From Rhodopirellula sp. (GTDB lineage: Bacteria > Planctomycetota > Planctomycetia > Pirellulales > Pirellulaceae): a DNA stretch of 64,000 bases. Below the pieces are notes generated by a model. It ran no database searches and was not told the DNA's origin. It worked only from the letters and a program-made list of their open reading frames with translations. Made by a program: the position numbers and the translations under genes. The stretch's first letter is position 1. Each line of letters begins with the position of its first letter. The DNA is taken from positions 1-64,000 of the forward strand of contig NZGD01000094.1 in NCBI GenBank assembly GCA_002690925.1, read 5' to 3'. This document shows positions 8,959 through 17,562 of the stretch, in pieces.

Positions 8959-10437
8959 ATGATTCGTTTATCCCTTATTTCAGTTTCGTTAGCATGCTCG
9001 TTCTCTTGGGTGGGCGATGTCGAATCAGCGGAAGTTGAACATCCCAACGTGCTTTTTGTGCTGGTCGACGATTTGGGTTACATGGACATCGGAGCCAATA
9101 ATCCCGCAACGTTTTATGAGACGCCCAATATCGACAAATTGGCGGATTCTGGCATGCGATTTACCGATGGCTATGCAGCGAATCCGGTTTGTTCACCAAC
9201 GAGATACAGTATCTTGACCGGGAAGTACCCGAGCCGTGTTGATGCGACGAATTTCTTTGCCGGTAATCGCGCAGGGCGTTTCTTGCCCGCTGTCCTCAAT
9301 GATCGCATGCCTCTTGAAGAATGGACGTTGGCAGAGGCTGCGAAAGCATCTGGTTACTCAACGTTCTTTGCGGGGAAATGGCACCTCGGTCCCACGGAAG
9401 AGTTTTGGCCTGAGCAGCAGGGATTCGACGTGAATGCTGGGGGGCATCGCGCTGGGGGGCCTTTCAAGGCTGGAAAGTACTTTTCGCCCTACGCGAATCC
9501 CAAGTTGCAGGATGGCCCGAAAGGTGAACACCTGACTGCGCGACTTGCTGACGAAACGGTCCGTTTCATCGAGAAAAACAGGAACCAGCCATTTCTCGCT
9601 TACCTCTCCTTCTATTCCGTGCATACACCGCTAATGGCGCCACGTGATTTGGTTGCCAAGTATCAGGAAAAAGCCAGGCGTTTGGGTTTGTCAGAGATAG
9701 AAGTCTTTGGTGAGGAGGAACAGGTGTGGTCTGATGCCAAGAAGCGTAAGGTTCGCATCTCGCAGACGCATGCTACCTATGCTGCAATGGTTGAGTCCAT
9801 GGACAAGGCGGTTGGGAAGGTATTGGCCACGTTAGATGAGCTGGAGATCGCTGAGAATACGATTGTATGTCTCACAAGTGATAACGGTGGACTCTCTACG
9901 TCAGAAGGGTTACCAACGAGTAACTTGCCTTTGCGTGGCGGTAAAGGTTGGATTTACGAAGGTGGAATCAGGGAAGCTTTCATAATCCGTGCTCCCGGTG
10001 TTACGAAAACTGGGGCAGTTTGTAATGTTCCGGTGATGACGATTGATTTCTATCCAACACTCTTAGAATTGTGCAGGATCCCTGTCAACAAGCAGCAACA
10101 AATTGATGGTGAGAGTTTGGTGCCTCTGCTGAGTGGTGTTCAGCAAACAAAACGACACTCACTTTTTTGGCATTATCCCCACTATAGTAATCAAGGTGGC
10201 TTTCCTGGCGGGGCTGTTCGGTCCGGTGATTGGAAGTTGATTGAGCGTTACGAAGATGGGCGAAAGCACCTTTACCACCTCGGAGATGATGTCGGTGAAA
10301 TGAACGATGTTGCCGGTAAGCACCCCGAGTTCGTCAAGCAGATGACTTCAGAACTTCACGCGTGGTATCAGGAGGTGGATGCCAAATTTCTCAGAGCCAA
10401 GCCTGATGGGCCAAGTCCCTGGGTGCCAAGTCGCTGA
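8959..10437 (+). CDS. Secreted sulfatase (arylsulfatase family)
   Basis: The 492-residue protein starts at the ATG at 8959, giving a signal peptide (MIRLSLISVSLACSFSW...ESA); a TTG four codons earlier is possible. VLVDDLGYMDIG supplies the metal-binding Asp pair. CSPTR (Cys about residue 78) is the active-site C-x-P-x-R motif, whose cysteine is converted to formylglycine. GKWHLG and TSDNGG supply further active-site residues. The length is normal. It would hydrolyse sulfate esters, probably of algal sulfated polysaccharides, in the periplasm or outside the cell; the substrate is inference. It is divergent from the protease gene, with a 260-bp gap. No formylglycine-generating enzyme is in the window. 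Confidence 0.94.
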   Translation: MIRLSLISVSLACSFSWVGDVESAEVEHPNVLFVLVDDLGYMDIGANNPATFYETPNIDKLADSGMRFTDGYAANPVCSPTRYSILTGKYPSRVDATNFFAGNRAGRFLPAVLNDRMPLEEWTLAEAAKASGYSTFFAGKWHLGPTEEFWPEQQGFDVNAGGHRAGGPFKAGKYFSPYANPKLQDGPKGEHLTARLADETVRFIEKNRNQPFLAYLSFYSVHTPLMAPRDLVAKYQEKARRLGLSEIEVFGEEEQVWSDAKKRKVRISQTHATYAAMVESMDKAVGKVLATLDELEIAENTIVCLTSDNGGLSTSEGLPTSNLPLRGGKGWIYEGGIREAFIIRAPGVTKTGAVCNVPVMTIDFYPTLLELCRIPVNKQQQIDGESLVPLLSGVQQTKRHSLFWHYPHYSNQGGFPGGAVRSGDWKLIERYEDGRKHLYHLGDDVGEMNDVAGKHPEFVKQMTSELHAWYQEVDAKFLRAKPDGPSPWVPSR

Positions 10438-10782
10438 ACTCAGAGTTGCTTGGTATCACAAGCCGGCTTTCCAAGTCTGCTAAATTCCGGTGCTTGATCT
10501 GTTTGTAGCAGGGATTGGCAGTTTGTTGTGTGGCGGATTTTCGCCGGGTTGGCAAGGTGCCCAGCAACACGGCAGAAAGCATAGATTGCGTAATCGGCAA
10601 AGTAGGTGCCGAGTCTGCGGGCTGTGACGTCTTCTCGGGATCTAACGTTCTCTTTCGCTATTCGGTTGTTCCAGTTGTGTCACGTGAACGGCCGATAACG
10701 AGATTGGCGCACCGTTCAGACGGTCCGGTTATCCAGATTGTCTGGTATAGCGGAAAGCGTGGTAAACCAAGGCTTCGATTCC
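10438..10782. other. Intergenic region, 345 bp
   Basis: This lies between the sulfatase and the TolC-like gene. No terminator, RNA or gene could be supported. The TolC-like frame stays open upstream to a TTG at 10738, so part of this region could be coding if that start is used. Confidence 0.45.
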
Positions 10783-13062
10783 ATGCAATTCCGCAGTTCC
10801 ACAACGTTTTATAGGCAACAACACGTGAGTCATCAGAATGGTGATCTTCATGTTGCATTCGTTCCTCCGTTGTATTCCCCGGTGCGTTTCGCTGCGATTG
10901 CCTTTCTAGTTGTGTTGGTAGGTTCAACCATCGCGGGGTGTTCTATTGCGCGGCTCATCCCAGATGGAAAACACGACACGGAAAAGTCTTACTATGTGGA
11001 CCACGGCTTGAGCATTCAATATCCGGAGGTGACGCAGTGTGAAACGCCAACTTTGCTGAAGGCACAGCAGACGACGGTGCCATTGACGATGCAGGATCCA
11101 GCTGACTTGCCAACGCTTGACTTGTCATTGCAGGAGGCTGTCAACTTGGCTGTAACGTTGAGTCCGGTCTTGCGAACGGTGGGCGCGTCTCAGGATGTAC
11201 GGGTTGCTGTCCAAGGTACCGTGACGGTTTATGATCCGGCAATCACTGCGTCGTCACCGCAGTTTGGCTCGGAAGCAGCCTTGTCTGCGTTTGATGCACA
11301 ATATGCACAGCAACTTTTTTGGACATCCGTTGATCGCCCTAATAATGTTGCACCTGATGGGATTACTTCACAATTTACGCCCTCAGTTTCGTTGGGCAAG
11401 AACGCTGCCTTCAACGCTGAGTTGTCCAAGACCACCGCTACAGGTGGCAGTTATGCGTTACGGCACATTGTTAACTATTCACGAAACAACCAGCCGTTCC
11501 GGGCTTTCTCAAGCGCATTCGATGGCTGGGTGGAAGCCGAGTGGCGTCAGCCTTTGGCGCAGGGAGCTGGCTCAACTTACAATCGTATTGCGGGACCTGG
11601 ATCTGTACCTGGGCAATACAACGGAGTCCTGATTGCACGGGTCAATGAGGACATTTCACTCGTTGACTTTGAGGCTTCTGTTATACAGGTAGTCACTGAC
11701 GTTGAGCAGAAATATTGGGACCTCGTGACGGCCTATCGCAGGCTTGATACTGCTGTACGTGGAAGGGAATTGGCACGTCGGACGTGGGAGTACAACAAGA
11801 AACGGCTTGAAGTTGGCGCTGGCCGCTTGGATGACGAAGCTCAGGCCAGGTCACAGTATTACAATTTCGAAGCGCAAGTGCAGACAGAGTTAGCTGGTCC
11901 GAATGGGCTTTATGAAACAGAGCAGGATCTGCGGTACATGGTGGGGATGGTTGCCACGGACGGGCGTCTGTTGCGACCAACCACAGAACCGATTGATGTG
12001 CGGGTGACATTTGATTGGGAGAGCGCCCTTTCACAGGCCTTGGAACGTCGGGCTGAAATTCGTAAGCAGAAATTTCAAGTAAAACGCCGCGATATGGAAT
12101 TGGTGGCTGCAAGACTGAACTACAAGCCAAGATTTGATTTTGTCAGCCAGTATCGCTGGTACGGTCTGGGCAATCATTTGATCGGTAATAAGGACGGTAC
12201 TCTCAATAATATGTACGGTGAGATTACTGGTGGGAACTATCAGGAATGGCAGGCAGGCGTTGACTTACGGTTTCCGGTTGGTCTCCGAACAGCTGGTCTT
12301 GCGATTGCGAATGCCAAACTTAATGTGAAGCGTGAGCGAGCCATCCTTGCAGAAACAGAATTTCTGATCAGTCACAACCTTTCAAATGCGGCGAGACAGG
12401 TCACGACTACACACGAATTACTGGAAACCAATTACGATCGGTTGATCGCCGACTTGAACCAGGTCGATGTTCTGGATACCCGTTATCGAATCGGTTCAGA
12501 CAATATTCGTGACCTGCTTCTTGCTCAGCGGCAATTGGTCAACAGTGCAACTGAGTTCTATGGTTCGCTCTCAAGATATAACTTGGCAATCCGGGATTTC
12601 CATCGCGAGAAGGGTTCACTTTTGGCTTACAACAACGTGCAACTCGCTGAGGGGCCGTGGGCCAAGGGAGCTGAGTATGATGCATACCGCACCGGACGAT
12701 TTCTGCGGCCATGTGTTTTGCCTGATATGAAGAAAGGTCCCGCACCTTTGACCAGCGGTTCATTCAATCCATCTGCTAGGCAGAATACTTCAGCTCCAGC
12801 GAGTCCTGGGGCGGTAACGCTCCCTGAAATGTCTGTTCCCGCTGCGTTGGATTCAGAAAACGAGGCTGAGTCAGCACCGGTAAGCGGCAAGGTTTTGGGA
12901 ACGCTTCAGTCAACCGAGGATGAAATATTCGACAACTCTCGTGATGCACTTCAAGTGTTTTTTTCAGAGGTCAGAGCCAGTGTTTCAGGTTCGAGTAACG
13001 CAGTCGAGTCACCCTCTGCAGCAGCGATCCGTCTTCCAGACCTACCATCTCCCACACAATGA
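10783..13062 (+). CDS. TolC-like outer membrane efflux lipoprotein
   Basis: About 759 residues long, clearly longer than the usual TolC (about 470-500). The N-terminal hydrophobic segment ends in the lipobox TIAGC, so it is probably lipid-anchored. The duplicated outer membrane efflux repeat follows: LSLQEAVNLAVTLSPVL early, a long helical region with AYRRLDTAVRGRELARRTWEYNKKR, and RIGSDNIRDLLLAQRQL in the second half. The last ~130 residues are a Ser/Pro/Ala-rich tail. Possible starts are TTG 10738, ATG 10783 and GTG 10825, and none has a strong ribosome-binding site. GTG 10825 gives the neatest lipoprotein signal, so the start is uncertain. No membrane-fusion or pump partner is adjacent. 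It ends 50 bp from convergent trmB. Confidence 0.85.
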   Translation: MQFRSSTTFYRQQHVSHQNGDLHVAFVPPLYSPVRFAAIAFLVVLVGSTIAGCSIARLIPDGKHDTEKSYYVDHGLSIQYPEVTQCETPTLLKAQQTTVPLTMQDPADLPTLDLSLQEAVNLAVTLSPVLRTVGASQDVRVAVQGTVTVYDPAITASSPQFGSEAALSAFDAQYAQQLFWTSVDRPNNVAPDGITSQFTPSVSLGKNAAFNAELSKTTATGGSYALRHIVNYSRNNQPFRAFSSAFDGWVEAEWRQPLAQGAGSTYNRIAGPGSVPGQYNGVLIARVNEDISLVDFEASVIQVVTDVEQKYWDLVTAYRRLDTAVRGRELARRTWEYNKKRLEVGAGRLDDEAQARSQYYNFEAQVQTELAGPNGLYETEQDLRYMVGMVATDGRLLRPTTEPIDVRVTFDWESALSQALERRAEIRKQKFQVKRRDMELVAARLNYKPRFDFVSQYRWYGLGNHLIGNKDGTLNNMYGEITGGNYQEWQAGVDLRFPVGLRTAGLAIANAKLNVKRERAILAETEFLISHNLSNAARQVTTTHELLETNYDRLIADLNQVDVLDTRYRIGSDNIRDLLLAQRQLVNSATEFYGSLSRYNLAIRDFHREKGSLLAYNNVQLAEGPWAKGAEYDAYRTGRFLRPCVLPDMKKGPAPLTSGSFNPSARQNTSAPASPGAVTLPEMSVPAALDSENEAESAPVSGKVLGTLQSTEDEIFDNSRDALQVFFSEVRASVSGSSNAVESPSAAAIRLPDLPSPTQ

Positions 13063-13111
13063 AGCACAGAGTTTGTGGTGGGGTTGGCCGCTTCGTGATC
13101 GGAATGCTGGA

Positions 13112-13774
13112 TCAGCGACGTTGATAACGCACTCGGTAGACGGGGATTTGGTGTTGTCTGCTGCGTCGTTCAAAATGCGTTCGATAGTCCAAGTCGTGAT
13201 CGGCTGCAGCCTCCTCTTCCGGAATAGGGACTCCGAATTCAGGGGCAAGTTCTGCAATCATCTCGACCGTGTTTTCAAAGTAGTCCAGCACGTCCGTCCA
13301 AAAGTGCAAACGTCCACCTGAACGTAACGCACTGGAAATGTTGCGAATGCTGTTCGCGTTTACGACTCTCCGTTTTCTGTGCCGCTTCTTCCACCAGGGA
13401 TCAGGGAAATAGACATGGACAGCTTCGATGCTGCCGTCCTCAATTCGATCTTTAAACAATGGCTCCGCGTTTCCACTGACCATGATTGCGTTGAGGTTTG
13501 ACTCTGGTATCTCCATTCGGGATCTGAGCAGCCGACCGGCAGAATGGGCAGCGTACTTTGCCATGATTTCAATACCAAGGAAATTGTGTTCGGGATTGGC
13601 TGCAGAAGCAGTCGCCATGAAGAGCCCTTTCCCGGAACCAATTTCAATTTCCAGAGGAGCATTGTTGCCAAACAGGCTAGCACTGCTCAGCTTTCCAGGG
13701 AGTTCATCGACGTTACGTAGCACTTTTGATAGATCGAGGCTGGCGGGAGGGCGCTTGATTGGGCTGCGTGGCAT
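13112..13774 (-). CDS. trmB: tRNA (guanine-N7-)-methyltransferase
   Basis: This 220-residue enzyme makes m7G46 in tRNA using S-adenosylmethionine. The SAM-binding motif is LEIEIGSGKGLFM, and the family signature is VHVYFPDPWWKKRHRKRR. SGGRLHFWTDVLDYFEN follows, and all are in the usual order. Length and layout are normal. It is divergent from hemDE, with a 167-bp gap that must hold both promoters. Confidence 0.95.
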   Translation of the reverse strand: MPRSPIKRPPASLDLSKVLRNVDELPGKLSSASLFGNNAPLEIEIGSGKGLFMATASAANPEHNFLGIEIMAKYAAHSAGRLLRSRMEIPESNLNAIMVSGNAEPLFKDRIEDGSIEAVHVYFPDPWWKKRHRKRRVVNANSIRNISSALRSGGRLHFWTDVLDYFENTVEMIAELAPEFGVPIPEEEAAADHDLDYRTHFERRSRQHQIPVYRVRYQRR

Positions 13775-13941
13775 GAGATTGTGTCAAAGAGAGCCTGTGA
13801 TTTTATTCCTTTTAGGTTGGGTACCAACGCTTTCGGGCGACGCTGGGATGCCCAACCAAGCACATCGTAACCGGCGGAGATTTCCCTACAATGACGCGTC
13901 CAGTTTGATTTAATTTTCCACCGATAATTTTCAAGGCGACA

Positions 13942-15867
13942 ATGGCGAACGCGAAAGCCGATTTTAACGGATTGCAAATAGCTGCTCTGGAGAGCAGACG
14001 TGCTGACGATATGGCTCGCTTGATCACAAGAGTCGGCGGGGTGTCGCACGTTAGTCCCTCGATGCGAGAGGTGCCGATTGAGCCCAATCGCGGTGCGATA
14101 GATTTTGCCTATCGGCTGATGACAGGGCAAGTGAGTATTGTGATTCTGATGACAGGGGTGGGGTTTCGTTATCTGTTGCGGTCGGTGGAAAAACATGTCG
14201 ACCGGCAGCGATTTCTTGATTCACTTTCGGATGTCATCACGATTTGCCGTGGTCCCAAGCCAGCTGCCGCATTGAAGGAAGTCGGTATTAAGGCCACTTA
14301 CCGTGTTCCCGAGCCGAATACATGGCGTGAACTGTTGCAAACGATTGATTCTGAGGTTGCTGTCGCTAATCAAGTTGTGGGGCTGCAAGAGTATGGCGTT
14401 ACCAATGCTTCGTTGATCGCAGGGCTGGAGGCACGCGGAGCAACCGTCGAGCCGGTGCAGGTTTATGGCTGGGATTTTCCGGAAGATACGGCCCCATTGG
14501 AAGATAATATTCGGGCGTTGGCAGCTGGCAAAAGAGATATGTTGTTGCTGACCAGTGCTCATCAGGTCGTCAATATGCTGAGAATGGCAGAGCGGCTAAA
14601 CGCTGTCGAGTCGCTGCGGCAGGGACTTCATGGCATCGTAATCGCTTCGATCGGACCGACCACCACTCAAATGCTCGAGGAGTGCGAGATACATGTTGAT
14701 ATGGAACCAAGCCATCCTAAGATGGGACATCTGGTGACTGAAGCAGCACAGCGAGGAACAATAATGGTGGATTCTAAAAAACGTGGTCTTGCGGCATCAC
14801 CTCCGATTGCCAATCTCGAACATCCGTCCAATGCCAGCCTATTCATGAAGGCGTGTCGGGGTGAACCGACAGAGAGAACCCCAGTCTGGTTGATGCGGCA
14901 AGCCGGGCGATACATGGCAGAGTATCGTGAGGTTCGTGCAAAGCAGAGTTTTCTAGAGCTTTGCTCGCAGCCAAAACTCTGTAGTGAGGTGATGTGTACC
15001 GCGGTCGATCGTTTGGGGGTTGATGCAGCGATTATTTTTTCGGATCTGCTTCCGATCCTGGTTCCGATGGGATTCGACTTGGAGTTTGCGAAAGGTGACG
15101 GCCCTGTCATCCACAACCCTGCCCGTGACCTGAGCGATGTCAAACGCGTGAAAGGCTTGGATTCACCAGAGGAACTTGACTTTGTCTACGAAACTGTTCG
15201 ACAAACCAGAGCAGACATCCCCGAGTCAATTCCGGTGATAGGTTTTGCTGGGTCCCCCTTCACGCTCGCAAGCTACGCGATCGAGGGTGGTGGGAGTAAA
15301 CAGTACGTCAACACAAAAAAGCTGATGCGAAGTAAATGTGGTGGCTGGGACCTTCTGATGGAGAAACTCTCCGAGGCGATCACGGTTTATCTCAATCATC
15401 AGATCGCTGCGGGGGCGCAATGCGTACAATTATTTGACAGTTGGGCCGGATGCCTATCACCTCATGATTACACGACCTTCGTGTTGCCATGGATGAAGCA
15501 GATCATCGCTGGAATCACTCCAGGGGTCCCAGTAATCAATTTCGCAACCGGCAATCCTGAGCTGTTACCTCTGATGCGGGTTGATCGAAGGACTGTGGTA
15601 GGTGTTGATTGGCGCATTCCCCTTGATGTTGCATGGGAAAGGATTGGTCACGACTGCTCAGTGCAAGGAAATCTCGATCCGGCCGTTCTACTGGCAGATC
15701 CAGACATCATTCATAATGCCGTGGATGAACTGCTACGGTCGGTGAAAGGTCGGCCCGGCCATATTTTCAACCTCGGGCATGGCGTTTTCAAGGAAACACC
15801 GGTTGAGCATGCGATCGCATTGGTCGATGCTGTGAAAGAACTGTCCCAACGGCCTGCTCAAGAGTAG
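13942..15867 (+). CDS. hemDE: Fused uroporphyrinogen-III synthase / uroporphyrinogen decarboxylase (HemD-HemE)
   Basis: One 641-residue frame carries two consecutive tetrapyrrole enzymes. Residues 1-275 match HemD: NGLQIAALESRRADDMARLI, ILMTGVGFRYLL, ICRGPKPAAALKEVG, DMLLLTSAHQVVNMLRM, and IASIGPTTTQMLEE near the end. Residues 290-641 are a full-length HemE: TPVWLMRQAGRYMAEYRE with the substrate-binding arginines, AAIIFSDLLPIL with the catalytic Asp, FDSWAG, and IFNLGHG with the conserved His. The linker is short (about residues 272-292). The product would take hydroxymethylbilane to coproporphyrinogen III. No stop or frameshift separates the halves. Other heme genes are not in the window. 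Confidence 0.93.
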   Translation: MANAKADFNGLQIAALESRRADDMARLITRVGGVSHVSPSMREVPIEPNRGAIDFAYRLMTGQVSIVILMTGVGFRYLLRSVEKHVDRQRFLDSLSDVITICRGPKPAAALKEVGIKATYRVPEPNTWRELLQTIDSEVAVANQVVGLQEYGVTNASLIAGLEARGATVEPVQVYGWDFPEDTAPLEDNIRALAAGKRDMLLLTSAHQVVNMLRMAERLNAVESLRQGLHGIVIASIGPTTTQMLEECEIHVDMEPSHPKMGHLVTEAAQRGTIMVDSKKRGLAASPPIANLEHPSNASLFMKACRGEPTERTPVWLMRQAGRYMAEYREVRAKQSFLELCSQPKLCSEVMCTAVDRLGVDAAIIFSDLLPILVPMGFDLEFAKGDGPVIHNPARDLSDVKRVKGLDSPEELDFVYETVRQTRADIPESIPVIGFAGSPFTLASYAIEGGGSKQYVNTKKLMRSKCGGWDLLMEKLSEAITVYLNHQIAAGAQCVQLFDSWAGCLSPHDYTTFVLPWMKQIIAGITPGVPVINFATGNPELLPLMRVDRRTVVGVDWRIPLDVAWERIGHDCSVQGNLDPAVLLADPDIIHNAVDELLRSVKGRPGHIFNLGHGVFKETPVEHAIALVDAVKELSQRPAQE

Positions 15868-16031
15868 CGTGGATCAAGAACGGCCAAGATTGGGCTTCTG
15901 ACAGTTCCTCTTTGATTCAGCGATAGTTTTTGCGGGTACCTGAGCGATAGCTGTTGCGATTGCATTGGAGCAGCCCGAAAGTGACGGTAGTACGGCTTTT
16001 TGCGGTGATGTGGCTCACCGCAAAGGAGGTC

Positions 16032-16058
16032 ATGCGGGCAGAATGGTTGTGCCGATGA
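16032..16058 (+). other. Possible 8-codon leader minigene with a perfect ribosome-binding site
   Basis: AAAGGAGG at 16022-16029 is the best Shine-Dalgarno match in this part of the window and sits two bases before an ATG. The frame is only eight codons (MRAEWLCR, then TGA). It is followed at once by the inverted repeat at 16062-16088 and then by the gene at 16099. It could be a regulatory leader peptide or a chance match. Confidence 0.3.
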
Positions 16059-16061
16059 TTT

Positions 16062-16088
16062 CACGAGGACCGTTTTCTCTACCTCGTG
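16062..16088 (+). promoter_or_regulatory. Stem-loop ahead of the small membrane protein gene
   Basis: CACGAGG at 16062-16068 pairs perfectly with CCTCGTG at 16082-16088 across a 13-base loop. It ends 10 bases before the ATG at 16099. There is no T-run, so it is not a terminator. It could mask or expose the translation start. Confidence 0.4.
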
Positions 16089-16098
16089 GCAGTTACCA

Positions 16099-16362
16099 AT
16101 GTGGCGTTCTATCTTCATCGCAGTCGGGATCATGGCGATCATCATTGGTTTGGAGTGCCTGGTGATCGATAGTGCCAATCTTTACTCCGCTGCTGAAACC
16201 GAAGCCGGCGCTTTTGTGAATCCGGTTGCTGTCCCCGCGTCAAATGTGCAGCAGTGGCGTCCGAAGGAGTGGTTCCCTTGGGTGATTCTTAGTGCGGGTG
16301 GGATCACGGTGCTATACGCCATTACTCTGCCGAAGCGGTTTGGTGTCTCAGGTGCTGCGTGA
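16099..16362 (+). CDS. Small two-helix membrane protein, unknown function
   Basis: The 87-residue product has a hydrophobic N-terminal segment (about 4-24, IFIAVGIMAIIIGLECLVID). A hydrophilic stretch of about 40 residues containing RPKEWFPW follows, then a second membrane segment (about 58-76, WVILSAGGITVLYAITLP). The RPKEWFPW box just before a membrane helix gives the impression of a conserved planctomycete protein, but I cannot name it. The ATG has no clear ribosome-binding site of its own. It lies downstream of hemDE (231-bp gap) and upstream of the LysR gene. Confidence 0.7.
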   Translation: MWRSIFIAVGIMAIIIGLECLVIDSANLYSAAETEAGAFVNPVAVPASNVQQWRPKEWFPWVILSAGGITVLYAITLPKRFGVSGAA

Positions 16363-16440
16363 ACAAACTGTCGCGGGTTGACGGAAGAGGCTTCTGAATT
16401 TAATCTTGCATTAATCCCGCTGCGTGCTAATTGCCGCAGT

Positions 16441-16455
16441 ATTAGAATTTCTAAT
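16441..16455 (+). promoter_or_regulatory. Palindromic LysR-type operator
   Basis: ATTAGAA-T-TTCTAAT is a perfect 7-bp inverted repeat around one central base. It contains the T-N11-A pattern that LysR-family regulators bind. It sits 15 bases ahead of the TTG start of the LysR gene, where autoregulation normally occurs. Further ATTAAT/CTAATT half-sites lie at about 16410-16432. Confidence 0.65.
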
Positions 16456-16469
16456 GCACAGGATTCGCC

Positions 16470-17444
16470 TTGCAGCTACGTACTCTAGAGCTCTTTTGCA
16501 CGATTGCCGAACACCGCAGCTTCTCAAAAGCTGCGGTGCTTCATCAGTTGACTCAAGGCGCTGTCAGTCAGGCGATGCAGCATTTAGAGGAATCTGTTGG
16601 AGCCGAGTTAATTGATCGCTCCAAGAGGCCGTTGATTCTCACCCCAGCTGGGAAGACCTATTTAGGGGGTCTGCGAGGAATTTTGCGGAGTTACGAGCGG
16701 CTTGAGCAGGAAGTCCGCAGCACGAGTCGGCAGCTGAGTGGGAAGGTATCTATTGGAACCATCGTTTCGGTAGGTCTCAGCTACATGCCGGACGCGAGCG
16801 AGGCGTTTGGGCGTTTGCATCGAGACGTGGAGGTGAGGACGGAATTTGGTTCCAACGATCGGGTCTTTGAGATGACGGCCGAGGGCGAGGTTGATTTCGG
16901 TCTGGTCAGTTTCCCACACAGCAACAAAGACATCCAGTTTGTGCTCTGGCAGCAGGAGCCGATGCGGCTTGTTTGTTCAGCAGAGCACCGTTTTGCAATC
17001 CACAACGAGGTTTCCCTGTCTCAATTGTCGGGGGTCAAGATGATTTCTTTTGATCGTGGTTTGCAATTACGCCAAGAGATTGATCGATGTTTGGCGAAAG
17101 CGGGAATCAGCGTTAACGCTTGCATGGAGTTTGATAACGCGGACTCAATGATCCGGGCGATTCAGGCCAGTCGTGGCATTGGCATTGTTCCGGAAGCGGC
17201 GGTACGCCGCGAAACAGCGAATGGCTCGTTACGAGTTGTCGCATGTCGAGAGCTGCGCATGACGCGTCCTCTCGGCATTATCTTCCGCCGCTCTGGCCGA
17301 CTCAGTCGGGCAGCGAGTGAGTTCGGTTCCCTACTGTTAGGGCGGCCACTTGAGGCAGGAAAACGAGTGAAATCCGGCAGCGGGAAGCTGACCGTGGAAG
17401 CGGCCACGATTGAGCCAGAAACTGGTTCGTCAGTCGTCGCCTGA
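16470..17444 (+). CDS. LysR-family transcriptional regulator, probably of glutamate synthase
   Basis: The 324-residue protein starts at TTG 16470 (MQLRTLELFCTIAEHRSFSK), which opens the winged helix-turn-helix domain (residues 1-60, with AAVLHQLTQGAVSQAMQHLEE). A type 2 periplasmic-binding-protein-like effector domain follows (about 90-290). The last ~35 residues are a variable tail. The helix-turn-helix is complete. The gene directly precedes gltB in the same direction with a 118-bp gap. That placement suggests a GltC-like role in nitrogen control; the role is inferred from position only. The palindrome at 16441 supports self-regulation. Confidence 0.9.
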   Translation: MQLRTLELFCTIAEHRSFSKAAVLHQLTQGAVSQAMQHLEESVGAELIDRSKRPLILTPAGKTYLGGLRGILRSYERLEQEVRSTSRQLSGKVSIGTIVSVGLSYMPDASEAFGRLHRDVEVRTEFGSNDRVFEMTAEGEVDFGLVSFPHSNKDIQFVLWQQEPMRLVCSAEHRFAIHNEVSLSQLSGVKMISFDRGLQLRQEIDRCLAKAGISVNACMEFDNADSMIRAIQASRGIGIVPEAAVRRETANGSLRVVACRELRMTRPLGIIFRRSGRLSRAASEFGSLLLGRPLEAGKRVKSGSGKLTVEAATIEPETGSSVVA

Positions 17445-17562
17445 AAGGTTCGTGGTGAGGTGGAAAGGTATCTGCGTTTAATCAACGTCAAGCCTGCCAC
17501 CGTACTGCGGTGAGTCAGGTGACGAGCGATGACGAATCTCGTCAGGATTTAGAGAGTCTCAA

